33,841 nt of DNA from a virus. Both the position numbers and the translations under genes were made by a program. Location of the stretch: IMG/VR virus record IMGVR_UViG_3300035660_000049, positions 1 to 33,841 of that record; one strand, written 5' to 3'. Positions within the stretch are counted from its first letter, which is position 1. Each line of letters opens with the position of its first letter. The notes beneath the pieces are model-generated. The model worked only from the letters and a program-made list of their open reading frames with translations. It ran no database searches and was not told the origin of the DNA. Below, in pieces: positions 1 to 7,821 of this stretch.

Positions 1-28
1 GGCCCAGGTGAACTGCACGTCTTTTTGA

Positions 29-57
29 TTGACGATTCTATGACCGTCTGATAAAAT
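29..57 (+). promoter_or_regulatory. Sigma-70-type promoter of the tRNA-Glu gene
   Basis: TTGACG (29-34), a 17-base spacer and TAAAAT (52-57) make a near-consensus promoter pointing at the tRNA-Glu gene. Transcription would start near base 64. The discriminator after the -10 box is C/G-rich (CATCCCCGCTCGG), which is typical of stable-RNA promoters under growth-rate control; that control is inferred. Confidence 0.65.
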
Positions 58-120
58 CATCCCCGCTCGGCGTAGGCGGCTTTTGCGTAGCACCCCCGTG
101 GGGCGAGCCACCATACGCCA

Positions 121-144
121 CACCGCTGACATGAGTCAGCGGTG
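121..144. repeat. Perfect 10-bp hairpin in the tRNA-Glu leader
   Basis: CACCGCTGAC and GTCAGCGGTG form a perfect 10-bp stem with an ATGA loop, ending six bases before the tRNA. There is no T-run, so it is not an intrinsic terminator. It could be a processing stem in the tRNA precursor. Confidence 0.6.
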
Positions 145-150
145 ACACCA

Positions 151-223
151 GCCCCCATCGTCTAGTGGCCCAGGACGGAGCCCTCTCAAGGCTCAAACAG
201 CGGTTCGAGTCCGCTTGGGGGCA
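151..223 (+). tRNA. tRNA-Glu (anticodon CTC)
   Basis: The cloverleaf is complete. Acceptor GCCCCCA (151-157) pairs with TGGGGGC (216-222), discriminator A at 223. The anticodon stem GAGCC/GGCTC encloses the loop CTCTCAA, giving anticodon CTC (Glu). The T stem AGCGG/CCGCT encloses TTCGAGT. CCA is not encoded (the next bases are CCT). It has its own promoter at 29-57 and lies beyond the distal end of the leftward tail genes. It could be a host tRNA whose 3' end served as attachment site, or a phage-borne tRNA. No duplicated 3' segment (att repeat) is visible in the window. Confidence 0.93.
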
Positions 224-292
224 CCTGCTCATAACGTTAGAAATCACCATCCCGATCATCCGCAATGCCGCCTGAGCCAGTCTAATCAGCAT

Positions 293-358
293 GGCCGAAG
301 GTGCCGGCACCTCACGGCAGCGCAGCCGGCTACCATTATGGTTGCGCTTTCGGCAACC
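293..358. repeat. Composite palindromic repeat (GGCCGAAGGTGCCGGCAC unit plus GGTTGC/GCAACC hairpins)
   Basis: Bases 293-317 match a dispersed palindromic element also found, in reverse orientation, at 26061-26087 and in variant forms elsewhere. Next come a degenerate hairpin GGCAGC..GCTACC (about 316-334) and a hairpin GGTTGC..GCAACC (340-358). The same composite occurs inverted at 6752-6836. The block fills the gap between the tRNA and the last tail gene. No gene is seen in 224-359. Confidence 0.7.
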
Positions 359-359
359 A

Positions 360-1355
360 TTATCTCAGCCCATACAAAATTGCTTTTGTTCCGGCAAGAA
401 AATTATTTGCACTGGGATATAGTTTAATTGCATTTATCGCCGCTACGCTTCGCCAAAAACCTGCAACCAGGATATCTTCTAAGTTTCCGGTCGCAACACC
501 AAATTTCGAAGCATTCCTTATATGTGTTGTTTTATGGAATATGGTGTCTGTATAATCAGGGATCAAAATTTCGCAGCTTCCCTTGGAGTATGCAGCCGAA
601 CTGGCAGCCGGAAGATCGCCAACATATATAAAAGCAATTCCGAAATTTTCACTGGTTGCTACCGCCGCCGCATTCATGGTCGTCAACTGGTAATCGTAAT
701 TTGCTCCTGAATCCGAATTGAACTGCATCCGAATATTGCAAACAGTTGCAGTTTTGGTCGCCTGCCCCGATAGAACGATTTTCAGGTTTTGGTATGTATT
801 TGGGATTTCCGTGAATTCGATCGAAGCAGCAGCGGCGGTCAGGATTTTCTTGGAAATTGGGGCATTGGCATCGGCGTAGGAAAAATATCTTTCGTCTGTA
901 ACATCGCCTGCCACTATGGTGGTGGCATCGCCGTGCACATATACCTGTGCCAGTTTGACATAGTAGGTGCTGGTTGTGTTGGTCAGCACAGGAGCGGAAG
1001 GACTGGATGCCGGCGCGCCTTGCACAACCTCGATGGTGACTTTATGGTTGACCGTGTCGAGCTTCAGTGCCACCCGGTCGATCCGATTCGACGGGCCACT
1101 CTGAAACCCGATAGCCTCGATCTTCTCGGATGGGTTGGGAGCATACACGCCGCGCATCCAGGCCGTGCCGGATTTGATCTTGACTTGCAGCCCAGTGCTG
1201 TCGGCATAGACCAGGAATCCATTCAACACATCTGGATCGCTCAGATCTTCCGGGATCACGCCGGTTCCGCGCGCAAGGCGCATATATGCGCGCCAGGTGG
1301 CCTCGTCGGTGATCGGGCTGGTATTCCAGGGTAGGGAAGAGAGTATGGTTGTCAT
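360..1355 (-). CDS. Distal tail / receptor-binding candidate protein (331 aa)
   Basis: This is the last gene of the leftward tail module, beginning just after the Gp37-like tail gene. By position it should be a baseplate, fibre or receptor-binding subunit at the tail tip; that role is inferred from synteny. The N-terminal third (about residues 1-110) has a plug-like start (LPWNTSPITDEATWRAYMRL), seen in proteins that attach to the tail end. The C-terminal half is Ser/Thr/Ala-rich with alternating hydrophobics (YDYQLTTMNAAAVATSENFG), suggesting a beta-rich fibre domain. There is no transmembrane segment or catalytic motif. The start codon is about nine bases after the preceding stop. The exact family is not recognised. 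Confidence 0.7.
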   Translation of the reverse strand: MTTILSSLPWNTSPITDEATWRAYMRLARGTGVIPEDLSDPDVLNGFLVYADSTGLQVKIKSGTAWMRGVYAPNPSEKIEAIGFQSGPSNRIDRVALKLDTVNHKVTIEVVQGAPASSPSAPVLTNTTSTYYVKLAQVYVHGDATTIVAGDVTDERYFSYADANAPISKKILTAAAASIEFTEIPNTYQNLKIVLSGQATKTATVCNIRMQFNSDSGANYDYQLTTMNAAAVATSENFGIAFIYVGDLPAASSAAYSKGSCEILIPDYTDTIFHKTTHIRNASKFGVATGNLEDILVAGFWRSVAAINAIKLYPSANNFLAGTKAILYGLR

Positions 1356-1364
1356 GCTAATCTC

Positions 1365-2462
1365 CTATTTCTGCTCGAGCCGCGCGAGCCGCTGCTCCAT
1401 CATCCGCAGGCGGTCATGCGTCCTCCGCGAAATCTCGTAAGTTGCATTATTGACGAAAACCGGCTTCAGGTCGGCAGTGCTATCCGGGAATGCCGTGATG
1501 GTCAGCTCGGACAGGCGGCTGACATACAATAGGCCGCGCACTTGTACGGAGACCAGGTCTCCCAGCCAGAAATCGGTCCAGAACTCCCGATCGGGCGTCT
1601 CGATCACGTCGAACTCGAACCAGGCCACGCCGGCCTGCTTTTGCAGCTCGGCATCGAGTTGAGCGGAGATCTCTGCATCCACGGCAGTGCGATCCACGTT
1701 GACGAACGTCTCCATACGGCCGCGCTCGGTGATGGATGCGGAATCGCCTTTTTCGTAGATCGCCTGGCTCGAGCCTTCCCCCGCGCCTGCGCCATAAAGA
1801 TAATTGGCCTTTGGCTTGCCGACGTGGAATTTGTAGCTCCCGAGCGTGTCTAGCACATCGGAAAACAGGATGGATGGAGAGCGGTTCACCGGCTGGTAGA
1901 CCTGGAATTCGCCATCCAGCACGCGTACGCCCAGCCCCCTGGCCAGGCCGATGATAGCGATGAATTCTGCCAGGTTATCGAATCTAGCCTGGCAAGTAAG
2001 CGTATTGCCCCGGGCCTGATCCGCCTCGATGGTCAGCCCGGCGATCCGCCGGCTCAGTTTCGCCAACGGGCCGGCGTTGTAGGAAACGTATTGTTTGATG
2101 ATGGTCTCGGCTGCCCCGCTGCGCACGTCGTACTCTGCTGACGTGTAGGGCGGCCCGGATGGCACCGGCAGCGCCCGCCGGCCGGAGAGCGCCAGGGCGT
2201 CCTGGCCGCTGATCGTGACCAGGTTTTTTTCGCTGTCATAATCGAAATCGTCCACCGTGCCTGTATAGATCACGTCTGCGCCGTTCTTGACGGCCAATGA
2301 CGCGGCCGCCTGCATCATCTCGACCTGGTCATTGTCAGGATCCATCTCCACGTACCAGCCGCGCACGGCGTTATAGGCCGGGACGAATTCCAGTTTCGTG
2401 AAGGCGTCCAGCTGGCCGAGCGGCTGATTTTGAGTGTCGCGTGCAAAAAAGGCCAGGTTCAT
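1365..2462 (-). CDS. ReqiPepy6 Gp37-like tail protein (365 aa)
   Basis: The sequence fits the Sipho_Gp37 family of phage tail-end proteins, which occupy the baseplate-hub/tail-associated position. Supporting segments are a beta-rich start (TKLEFVPAYNAVRGWYVEM), the core DDFDYDSEKNLVTISGQDAL and the C-terminal region GDLVSVQVRGLLYVSRLSEL. It ends in a short basic coiled-coil-like tail (MMEQRLARLEQK). It starts in a four-base overlap with the stop of the distal tail gene, which implies coupled translation. No lysozyme or peptidase motif was seen, so a structural hub role is preferred to a degradative one. Confidence 0.75.
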   Translation of the reverse strand: MNLAFFARDTQNQPLGQLDAFTKLEFVPAYNAVRGWYVEMDPDNDQVEMMQAAASLAVKNGADVIYTGTVDDFDYDSEKNLVTISGQDALALSGRRALPVPSGPPYTSAEYDVRSGAAETIIKQYVSYNAGPLAKLSRRIAGLTIEADQARGNTLTCQARFDNLAEFIAIIGLARGLGVRVLDGEFQVYQPVNRSPSILFSDVLDTLGSYKFHVGKPKANYLYGAGAGEGSSQAIYEKGDSASITERGRMETFVNVDRTAVDAEISAQLDAELQKQAGVAWFEFDVIETPDREFWTDFWLGDLVSVQVRGLLYVSRLSELTITAFPDSTADLKPVFVNNATYEISRRTHDRLRMMEQRLARLEQK

Positions 2463-3292
2463 AGACTCACGTACCTCGGATAATAATTGAATTCCACCAC
2501 CGTGTACTCGGTGGAGTTGGCCACCGTAACCAGGATGGAATTATCCCCTCCCGCCAGCGGCCACAAGTCGGCGCTGGCCTTGGGGACATTCGCCCAGGCG
2601 TTGGCGCCGTTCAGGCGCACGGTTTTGTAGAGCGGCCGGCTGTCGATCTCCAACGTGTCGGCGGCGTCCAGTGTACCAGAATAGATAAATGTCCGTCCGC
2701 TGGTCTGGTTGATCAGTGAGATGATGGCGCCCGGTCCGGTGATGGTCCACACCGGCCAGGCCTCCACACCCGGGTTGTTGATCGTTTTTTGCTCGAGCAC
2801 CGATGACGGCAGCAGGTACAGCGGCGGCACCGGGAAGAAAAGCGTGGGATTTTCGCTCCCGCCGCTGACAAAATCCACTATAACCGCCGTGGGATCATAC
2901 CAGTACGGATCTAGCGCATCGAAGGACAGGACCGCCTCGGCCGCCTGGAGCCAGTTCTTCTCGCCCAGGCCGGCCCGGTAGAAGCAGCGATATAGCTCCC
3001 GGACCACGTCATCGTTGCGTGTCACCTTCAGCGTCCCCTCGCCGGCAGTCAGCACGTCCAAGATCAAGCGCACATTGGCCAGCAACTCCGCCTCGGTGGT
3101 CGCCTTGAACAAAAACGGCAGATCGAGCGGACGCTTCTCCTGGAGATAGGTTGACATCATTAACTGTCCGCCGATGCGTTTCGTCTCCAGTGTGGTCTCA
3201 GGCGCGAGGTCGCCGCGCCGGCCGGCTTTCAGCCTGCCATAGTCCGTCAGCACAACCGAACGGGGGCCAACAACGCGGAACTCAATTTCCAT
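2459..3292 (-). CDS. Distal tail (Dit-like) phage tail family protein (277 aa)
   Basis: This is probably the distal tail protein that joins the tube to the tip. It lies directly downstream of the tape measure gene, the standard Dit position. The N-terminal part (MEIEFRVVGPRSVVLTDYGR, then a stretch ending in LDALDPYWYDP-type residues) resembles the sipho-tail N domain, and the C-terminal half is a beta-sandwich-like region (PGVEAWPVWTITGPGAIISL). The frame stays open 25 codons further upstream, but the start at 3292 is preferred. It follows a GGAGAT ribosome-binding site and overlaps the tape-measure stop by 11 bases, and the upstream extension has tape-measure codon shadows. Confidence 0.75.
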   Translation of the reverse strand: MEIEFRVVGPRSVVLTDYGRLKAGRRGDLAPETTLETKRIGGQLMMSTYLQEKRPLDLPFLFKATTEAELLANVRLILDVLTAGEGTLKVTRNDDVVRELYRCFYRAGLGEKNWLQAAEAVLSFDALDPYWYDPTAVIVDFVSGGSENPTLFFPVPPLYLLPSSVLEQKTINNPGVEAWPVWTITGPGAIISLINQTSGRTFIYSGTLDAADTLEIDSRPLYKTVRLNGANAWANVPKASADLWPLAGGDNSILVTVANSTEYTVVEFNYYPRYVSL

Positions 3293-5402
3293 AGAGCATC
3301 TCCTGCCGGCGCTGGATGCGCTCCAGCTCCTCGGCATCGATGCCGGCGTTGACAATATTATAGACACGGCTGCTGTTGTTGCTGTTTACCATGCCTGCCC
3401 CGGCTGCGGCAAGGGCGCCCGTGCGACTATTCATCGCGACTTCGAAACTCCCGGCCAGGGCGCGAATTACCGCCGCCATTTGATCCTGGAGGTTGGGCAT
3501 TTCGAACCCGAGGGGGATAGCACCCAGCGCCGCCAGCGCGTCTTGTTTGGTCAGCACATACCCGCCGCCGCCAACGTAAACCTCAGGCCGGGTGGCCAGA
3601 CTCTCGTTCCAGAGATAGGAATTTGGGAAGATCGAGCCGCCCGATGCACGTGGTTCCGCTTTTGGTCTATTAGGACCAGGACCAGCGTGATATTCTTCCC
3701 AATAGTCGGTCTTTACGTCTACATGTATGTCTGTCGGTATACTAGCAAGATTTTCGGCAATCTTCAACGCGTCCAAGGCGGCTTTATAGGCTTCATCTGA
3801 CAATAATCCCATCTCCAAACGATAGTTCAGCACTTTCGCTATGTCCTCCTCGGTGAACGTCCCATCCATTGTCAATTGTGCTTGCAGGAATCCGGCTATC
3901 ATTTCATTCGTGGCGTCCAGGGAGGCCTGCTGCGCCTCACCAAGTTTTGCCTTCAGGCCATCTACTTTTTCCTGCGCGTCTACCACCTTCTGGCTGGTCT
4001 CGGGCCATTTCGCCGCCTGGAGCGCGTGTAAGTTGTCTTCCGCTGTTTGTAGATTTTCCTCGGCAGTCTGGACGTTTTTAATGTTAGTCTCGTACTGCTG
4101 GGCAAATCCGATGATAAATCCAAACTCGGCCTGCTCCTGCTGGAGGGCAGTAGTAGATTCGAGTATCGAGCCGGTGAAGATGTCAGTGTAGCTAATGGCG
4201 CTCTGGGTTTCGGTATTCACCTCATAAAGAGAGGTGGAGCGCTCTCTATCAGCGTTGGCGGCTTTCTCCTCGGCCTCGGCAGCTGCCTTCTGGGCGGCGG
4301 TAACATCTTCAAGAAGGTCGGCATAACTCTTGTATTGGAAAAAGTTTTCCATGATATTGACCCCCAATTTTTTCGCCTCCATCCGCAGTGTTGCTGTATT
4401 TGCTGCATTAATTAACATCGGCGCAGCCATTTCCCCAATTACCAACTTAAGTCCATACCACGAATCGTGTAAATCATCCTGCGCTTTTTCAAGTTCGCGC
4501 GCCTTGCGCAGGGACGCGTCTGTAAGGATGAGTTCCCCACTAATTGCAGCAGACTGGTCACGAATTGCCGTGCTTCCCTGCTGTAATAACTCAATATAAG
4601 ATTTCCATGATTTCCCAAGGCTGTCTGAAGCAATTTTGTTTTTGTCAACCTGATTGGTAGCAGCATTATATTTATCGGCAATATCGGCAAGGGTTTCAAT
4701 GCTTAATAGTTTTCCCTGCGTTAATAGTTCTTTTTGCGTCAAAAGCAGATCTGCTACACTGATTTTGTAATCATCTGTGAGCTGTATCAGGCGGCTGTTT
4801 TCTTCTGCGGTTTTGTTATTTAATTGCGATAATTCCCGTACCTGCCCGGCGTAGGTAACGAACGTGCCAATTGTCTCGTCAACCACTCCCTTGAGTATCT
4901 GGTATCCCTGTTTCACAACCCCGATCGCCGAGTTGATCTCAGTCCAGGATCCCTTCAACATCTGTCCCAGGGACGCCTGCTTTTCCCCCATCTCGTCTGC
5001 TGATTTACCGGCGGCTATATTTCCGGTCTTCAGGTCCGCCAGGGCTGTATCGGTTTTATCCAGCTCGACCGTCATCTTGCCGAGCCGCTCAGCTTCTTTG
5101 TTGAATGCGATCTCGGCGATCTGCGCTTGTTTGCTGCCCTCCCCATTTTCCGCGGCAAGGCGGGCGTATTCCGCCCGACAGGCCTCTACCTTCGATTTCT
5201 GGATCTCGATCTGGCTGGTCAGGCTCTTGATGCGCATCTCCAGGCCGGAGGCATCCGAGGCCCAATCCTGCAGCCCGGCCGCAGACGCGCGGAACCCTGA
5301 TTCCAGGACACGTAATTCGCGATTTGCTTCCGCTAATCCTGTTTTGAAGCTGGTAGTATCAATTCCCAAAACACCCGCGATTTTTGCAACTTGATCAACC
5401 AT
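3282..5402 (-). CDS. Tape measure protein (706 aa)
   Basis: This protein sets tail length and is threaded through the tail tube. It is the longest gene of the tail module and lies between the tail chaperone and the distal tail gene, as in most siphoviruses. The N-terminal 110 residues (IAGVLGIDTTSFKTGLAEAN, then long Lys/Glu/Ala-rich heptads) are typical coiled coil. A second coiled coil spans about residues 365-500, and the C-terminus is Gly/Ala-rich (AAAGAGMVNSNNSS). At about 0.15 nm per residue the tail would be near 106 nm; that is an estimate from the family rule. The start overlaps the GIY-YIG stop by eight bases, so translation is probably coupled. Confidence 0.88.
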   Translation of the reverse strand: MVDQVAKIAGVLGIDTTSFKTGLAEANRELRVLESGFRASAAGLQDWASDASGLEMRIKSLTSQIEIQKSKVEACRAEYARLAAENGEGSKQAQIAEIAFNKEAERLGKMTVELDKTDTALADLKTGNIAAGKSADEMGEKQASLGQMLKGSWTEINSAIGVVKQGYQILKGVVDETIGTFVTYAGQVRELSQLNNKTAEENSRLIQLTDDYKISVADLLLTQKELLTQGKLLSIETLADIADKYNAATNQVDKNKIASDSLGKSWKSYIELLQQGSTAIRDQSAAISGELILTDASLRKARELEKAQDDLHDSWYGLKLVIGEMAAPMLINAANTATLRMEAKKLGVNIMENFFQYKSYADLLEDVTAAQKAAAEAEEKAANADRERSTSLYEVNTETQSAISYTDIFTGSILESTTALQQEQAEFGFIIGFAQQYETNIKNVQTAEENLQTAEDNLHALQAAKWPETSQKVVDAQEKVDGLKAKLGEAQQASLDATNEMIAGFLQAQLTMDGTFTEEDIAKVLNYRLEMGLLSDEAYKAALDALKIAENLASIPTDIHVDVKTDYWEEYHAGPGPNRPKAEPRASGGSIFPNSYLWNESLATRPEVYVGGGGYVLTKQDALAALGAIPLGFEMPNLQDQMAAVIRALAGSFEVAMNSRTGALAAAGAGMVNSNNSSRVYNIVNAGIDAEELERIQRRQEMLYGN

Positions 5403-6138
5403 TTTGCATCTCGGCTTTCTTCAAAGACCACCAAGCCCTATGGGCCTGGCTCATTTTTGCGCGGCACTCCGGTGTTCGGCACGCCGCATCTTTAGCAGCC
5501 CGGTGTTCTGGGGAGAGCGGGATTCCTTTCTTCGCCTTCGACATTTTTGCGCGACTCTCCGGTGTTCGGCACGCCGCAATTACCGCAGCTCGGCGTTCTG
5601 GGGAGAGCGGGATTCTTTTCTTCGCCTTCGACATTTTTGCGCGATGTTCCGGTGTTCGGCACGCCGCAGCTAGCGCAGCCCGATGTTCTGGGGAGAGCGG
5701 CACACCTCTCTTGGCAGCAGATATGGCAGTACTGGTTCTTGCTCGATATTCTGGATCCGCCCAACTTCTCTTGCTGGCCTGGCTTATCTTCGTACGCGTA
5801 ATGGTTGAGGGTTTCCTGCCAAATCCTGACGATGGAAATGCAGGACCAAGATTTATCGATCTCGAGATAGGAGTTTTATCGATCCAATGTTGTTCGAGTA
5901 GCCGCAACTCCTTTTCCGGGATATCTTGCCACTCTTCCAAAATACGAATTTCGAATTCTCCATATTTATTCCAAAGATTTTGAAGAAGGTAATTTGAATG
6001 CCTCCCATGCCGAAGGTCATTTAGATGATCGTTCAGCCTTTTTTGGAATTTACATATTGTGGAGCCAATATAAAAATTGTCCCCGTTGTCAGTATGAAAA
6101 ACCAACGCGTAGACGCTACCACAATTTTGCATATTCAT
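5395..6138 (-). CDS. GIY-YIG homing endonuclease with NUMOD3 repeats (247 aa)
   Basis: This is a free-standing mobile nuclease inserted between the tail chaperone and tape measure genes. Residues 8-95 hold the GIY-YIG domain: VYALVF and FYIGST mark the two halves of the signature, with the downstream Arg in QKRLNDH and the Glu in LLEQHWID. After about residue 115 come NUMOD3-type DNA-binding units of 30 residues (PLSPEHRAALAAACRTPEHR and variants) repeated three times, plus a degenerate unit before them. Family knowledge gives sequence-specific cutting and self-spread. It overlaps the tape-measure start, so the insertion kept the operon intact. It shares no sequence with the second GIY-YIG gene beyond the catalytic domain. 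Confidence 0.88.
   Translation of the reverse strand: MNMQNCGSVYALVFHTDNGDNFYIGSTICKFQKRLNDHLNDLRHGRHSNYLLQNLWNKYGEFEIRILEEWQDIPEKELRLLEQHWIDKTPISRSINLGPAFPSSGFGRKPSTITRTKISQASKRSWADPEYRARTSTAISAAKRGVPLSPEHRAALAAACRTPEHRAKMSKAKKRIPLSPERRAAVIAACRTPESRAKMSKAKKGIPLSPEHRAAKDAACRTPECRAKMSQAHRAWWSLKKAEMQNG
5413..5694 (-). repeat. Tandem 90-bp repeats encoding NUMOD3 units
   Basis: On the + strand the segment CCGGTGTTCGGCACGCCGC recurs at 5469, 5559 and 5649, a 90-bp period. The units are nearly identical at nucleotide level, so the array probably expanded recently or is kept homogeneous by recombination. Each unit encodes one 30-residue NUMOD3 motif. Confidence 0.85.
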
Positions 6139-6169
6139 CGTCTATAAGTTCCCGTTTCTGTGGAAACGA

Positions 6170-6738
6170 TCACAGCCACGCTGCCTCGTCCGCGTAGATT
6201 TGTTCTTCCTGTCCATGCACCGACTGCTTCGATTTCCAGTGCGGGTAATACACCACGAAAGGTAAAAGCATGTCGATATCAGTTTTCGCCAGGTCATGAA
6301 GTGGCCAATGGAAAAGCTCGACGAGCATACATTCCAGCGCCAAAATCCAATTATCACCGCCGTCGTCTACCGCTTGTTCCGGCGCGCCGGCGGGACGGTA
6401 GGGTTTTTATTGATGATCCCTCCCCCCCGGCCTATGATGGCTCGTATGATCGTCATCACCTCACTTACGTCTGCTCCGGTGCGCAGTTGCTCGACCGTGA
6501 ACTGATTTCCGAAAAATTCCACCACAAGCCCAAGTAGGGCATTAATCTGCTCGACCCCCGCGCGGATCGGTTTTTGCCACCACCAGCGACGCTTTTTCTC
6601 TGGGATTTTCGCGAGCGCCTCCTGCAGCTGTACAGAGGAGATCAGCATCGCAAAGGTGATCACATGCAGCTGGTATTCGTGCAGCGGTTCATGCGTCTTT
6701 GGATCGTAAAGCGTTAAAAAAATCGGTTCGATCAGCAT
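6170..6738 (-). CDS. Tail assembly chaperone, -1 frameshifted long form (G-T-like)
   Basis: The short chaperone frame stops at 6367, but the -1 frame is open from just past an in-frame TAA to a stop at 6170-6172. It encodes a T-like tail domain containing DNWILALECMLVELFHWPLH and DLAKTDIDMLLPFVVYYP. Switching frames at T AAA AAC (6403-6409) joins about 112 residues of the short form to about 77 residues of the extension, giving near 189 aa. In lambda, G and GT bind the tape measure protein and tail tube subunits during tail assembly. The extension has no start codon or ribosome-binding site of its own, which supports frameshifting. The slippery site is imperfect in the P-site. Confidence 0.7.
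6367..6738 (-). CDS. Tail assembly chaperone, short form (G-like, 123 aa)
   Basis: This small, helical protein lies between the tail tube and tape measure genes, the fixed position of lambda G-like chaperones. Its sequence (FAMLISSVQLQEALAKIPEK, then WWWQKPIRAGVEQINALLGL and a C-terminal TGADVSEVMTIIRAIIG) fits the alpha-helical tail-chaperone type. It is thought to hold the tape measure protein before tube polymerisation. The last residues (PTVPPARRNKR) are basic and low-complexity, as expected for a short tail left when frameshifting does not occur. Confidence 0.75.
   Translation of the reverse strand: MLIEPIFLTLYDPKTHEPLHEYQLHVITFAMLISSVQLQEALAKIPEKKRRWWWQKPIRAGVEQINALLGLVVEFFGNQFTVEQLRTGADVSEVMTIIRAIIGRGGGIINKNPTVPPARRNKR
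6403..6409 (-). promoter_or_regulatory. Programmed -1 frameshift site candidate (T AAA AAC)
   Basis: Read on the minus strand, codons AAT AAA AAC CCT contain the run TAAAAAC. Slippage by one base here enters the -1 frame just after its TAA stop. The A-site codon AAC re-pairs well (AAA); the P-site codon AAA would re-pair with TAA, a mismatch, so efficiency may be low. No other A-run fits the overlap. Confidence 0.55.
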
Positions 6739-6751
6739 AATTCATCCTTAG

Positions 6752-6836
6752 TGGTTGCGCAGTTAGCAACCATAGTGGTAGCGCAATCAGCTACCCTCCT
6801 ATTTCCGCCAAGGCGGGCCGAAGGTGCCGGCACTTT
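6752..6836. repeat. Twin GGTTGC/GCAACC and GGTAGC/GCTACC hairpins plus palindromic element
   Basis: Two 19-base hairpins sit in tandem: GGTTGC GCAGTTA GCAACC (6752-6770) and GGTAGC GCAATCA GCTACC (6777-6795). A copy of the dispersed palindrome begins at 6816 (GGCCGAAGGTGCCGGCAC). The whole block is the inverted counterpart of 293-358. It lies between the tail tube gene and the tail chaperone gene. Confidence 0.7.
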
Positions 6837-6849
6837 CAGCAGAGAGGCC

Positions 6850-6884
6850 CCTATCCCCCTTCCCTGATAGGGAAGGGGGATAGG
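6850..6884. repeat. 15-bp perfect hairpin after the tail tube gene
   Basis: CCTATCCCCCTTCCC pairs perfectly with GGGAAGGGGGATAGG around a TGATA loop. It sits 13 bases past the tail-tube stop. Neither strand has a T-run after the stem, so it is more likely an mRNA-stabilising or repeat-derived hairpin than an intrinsic terminator. Confidence 0.6.
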
Positions 6885-6897
6885 AGAGTCAGGTCAG

Positions 6898-7809
6898 CTA
6901 CGCCGTGGCGAAATCATAGACGGTGTCGGAAAAAATTTGCCCGTACATGTCCACCAGGCCTGCCAAAACGATGTTGTACGTCTTGGCGGCTGTTAAGTTG
7001 GCATGGCCCAGGGTCAGCACCGTGCGGGCCGCATTGAGCGTGCGTGTGAGTGTGATCGCCGAACTGTTGTCCTGGCGCACCAGGGCAACGCCATTCTCGA
7101 CGTTCCCGGCCAATGGATTGCTGAAGGTCAGCGTGATCGCCACGCTGACGGCCTGGGCGGTGGCGCCATCCGCCGGTGTAGGCGTGCAGGTGAACGCATC
7201 CGGCGAACCGGCCACCGGCACCTGGACGGCATCGAACCAGGTCGAGCCATCGAAGTCGGTGGCATCCTCGTCGCCTACCACGCGTTTTACTGTCGCTGTC
7301 ACGCCGTCCAGGACGAACGCGTAAACCGTTTTTACGGCCGTGAAGCCGATCTTGATGGTCTTGGGATCCGGCGTGTCAGCCTTGGTGGCCTGATCTTCGT
7401 CTGGGGAGGTAAATTTTCCTTTCAGATATTGAAAGTACTTGTACTTCCCATTGCTCTTGATCGAGCGGAACGAGAGCGCCACGTCCGGCGGCGTGCCGCC
7501 ATTATCGAACATGCGCCCGGTGGCGGCGTCGAACTCCCTGCCCAGCACCAGGGCCAGCATCGAGAGTGGAATGGCGGTGACCTCGAGATCAAGTTGCGTT
7601 TCCCCCTCGCTGGTGAGAACATCGAAAGCCTCATCGTCGGCATACTGGGTCTTGGAATCACTTTTGGGTTTGTGTGAGGCGCTCACCGCCGGCGCGAACG
7701 CCTGCGGTGCGCCGGCGGCGTACGCGTCGGCATCATCCTGGGTCACCAGGGCGATGTACAGGTCGCGCAGGCCGACAACAGATTTCTTTTCTGCAGCAGT
7801 TATGGTCAT
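6898..7809 (-). CDS. Major tail tube protein with C-terminal Ig-like domain (303 aa)
   Basis: This protein builds the tail tube. Residues 1-205 resemble phage major tail proteins, with an N-terminal assay of short beta strands (VVGLRDLYIALVTQDDADAY) and a core FRSIKSNGKYKYFQYLKGKF. Residues 210-303 form a Big/SbsA-type immunoglobulin-like domain (FTCTPTPADGATAQAVSVAI, followed by TLTFSNPLAGNV and LTAAKTYNIVLAGLVD). Such surface-exposed domains often decorate tail tubes and may bind carbohydrate on cell surfaces. It lies between the tail terminator and chaperone genes, the normal position. The start is about 12 bases after the upstream stop. Confidence 0.85.
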   Translation of the reverse strand: MTITAAEKKSVVGLRDLYIALVTQDDADAYAAGAPQAFAPAVSASHKPKSDSKTQYADDEAFDVLTSEGETQLDLEVTAIPLSMLALVLGREFDAATGRMFDNGGTPPDVALSFRSIKSNGKYKYFQYLKGKFTSPDEDQATKADTPDPKTIKIGFTAVKTVYAFVLDGVTATVKRVVGDEDATDFDGSTWFDAVQVPVAGSPDAFTCTPTPADGATAQAVSVAITLTFSNPLAGNVENGVALVRQDNSSAITLTRTLNAARTVLTLGHANLTAAKTYNIVLAGLVDMYGQIFSDTVYDFATA

Positions 7810-7821
7810 GATCTTTTACTC

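Noticed and set aside
5469-5700. Tandem 90-bp repeats as a CRISPR or satellite
   Set aside because: They encode NUMOD3 protein motifs in a GIY-YIG gene and have no spacer variation.
5384-5983. Rightward 199-codon frame opposite the GIY-YIG gene
   Set aside because: Its Phe/Ala/Arg repeats are the antisense reading of the NUMOD3 units.
6850-6884. Intrinsic terminator after the tail tube gene
   Set aside because: The stem is perfect, but no T-run follows on either strand.
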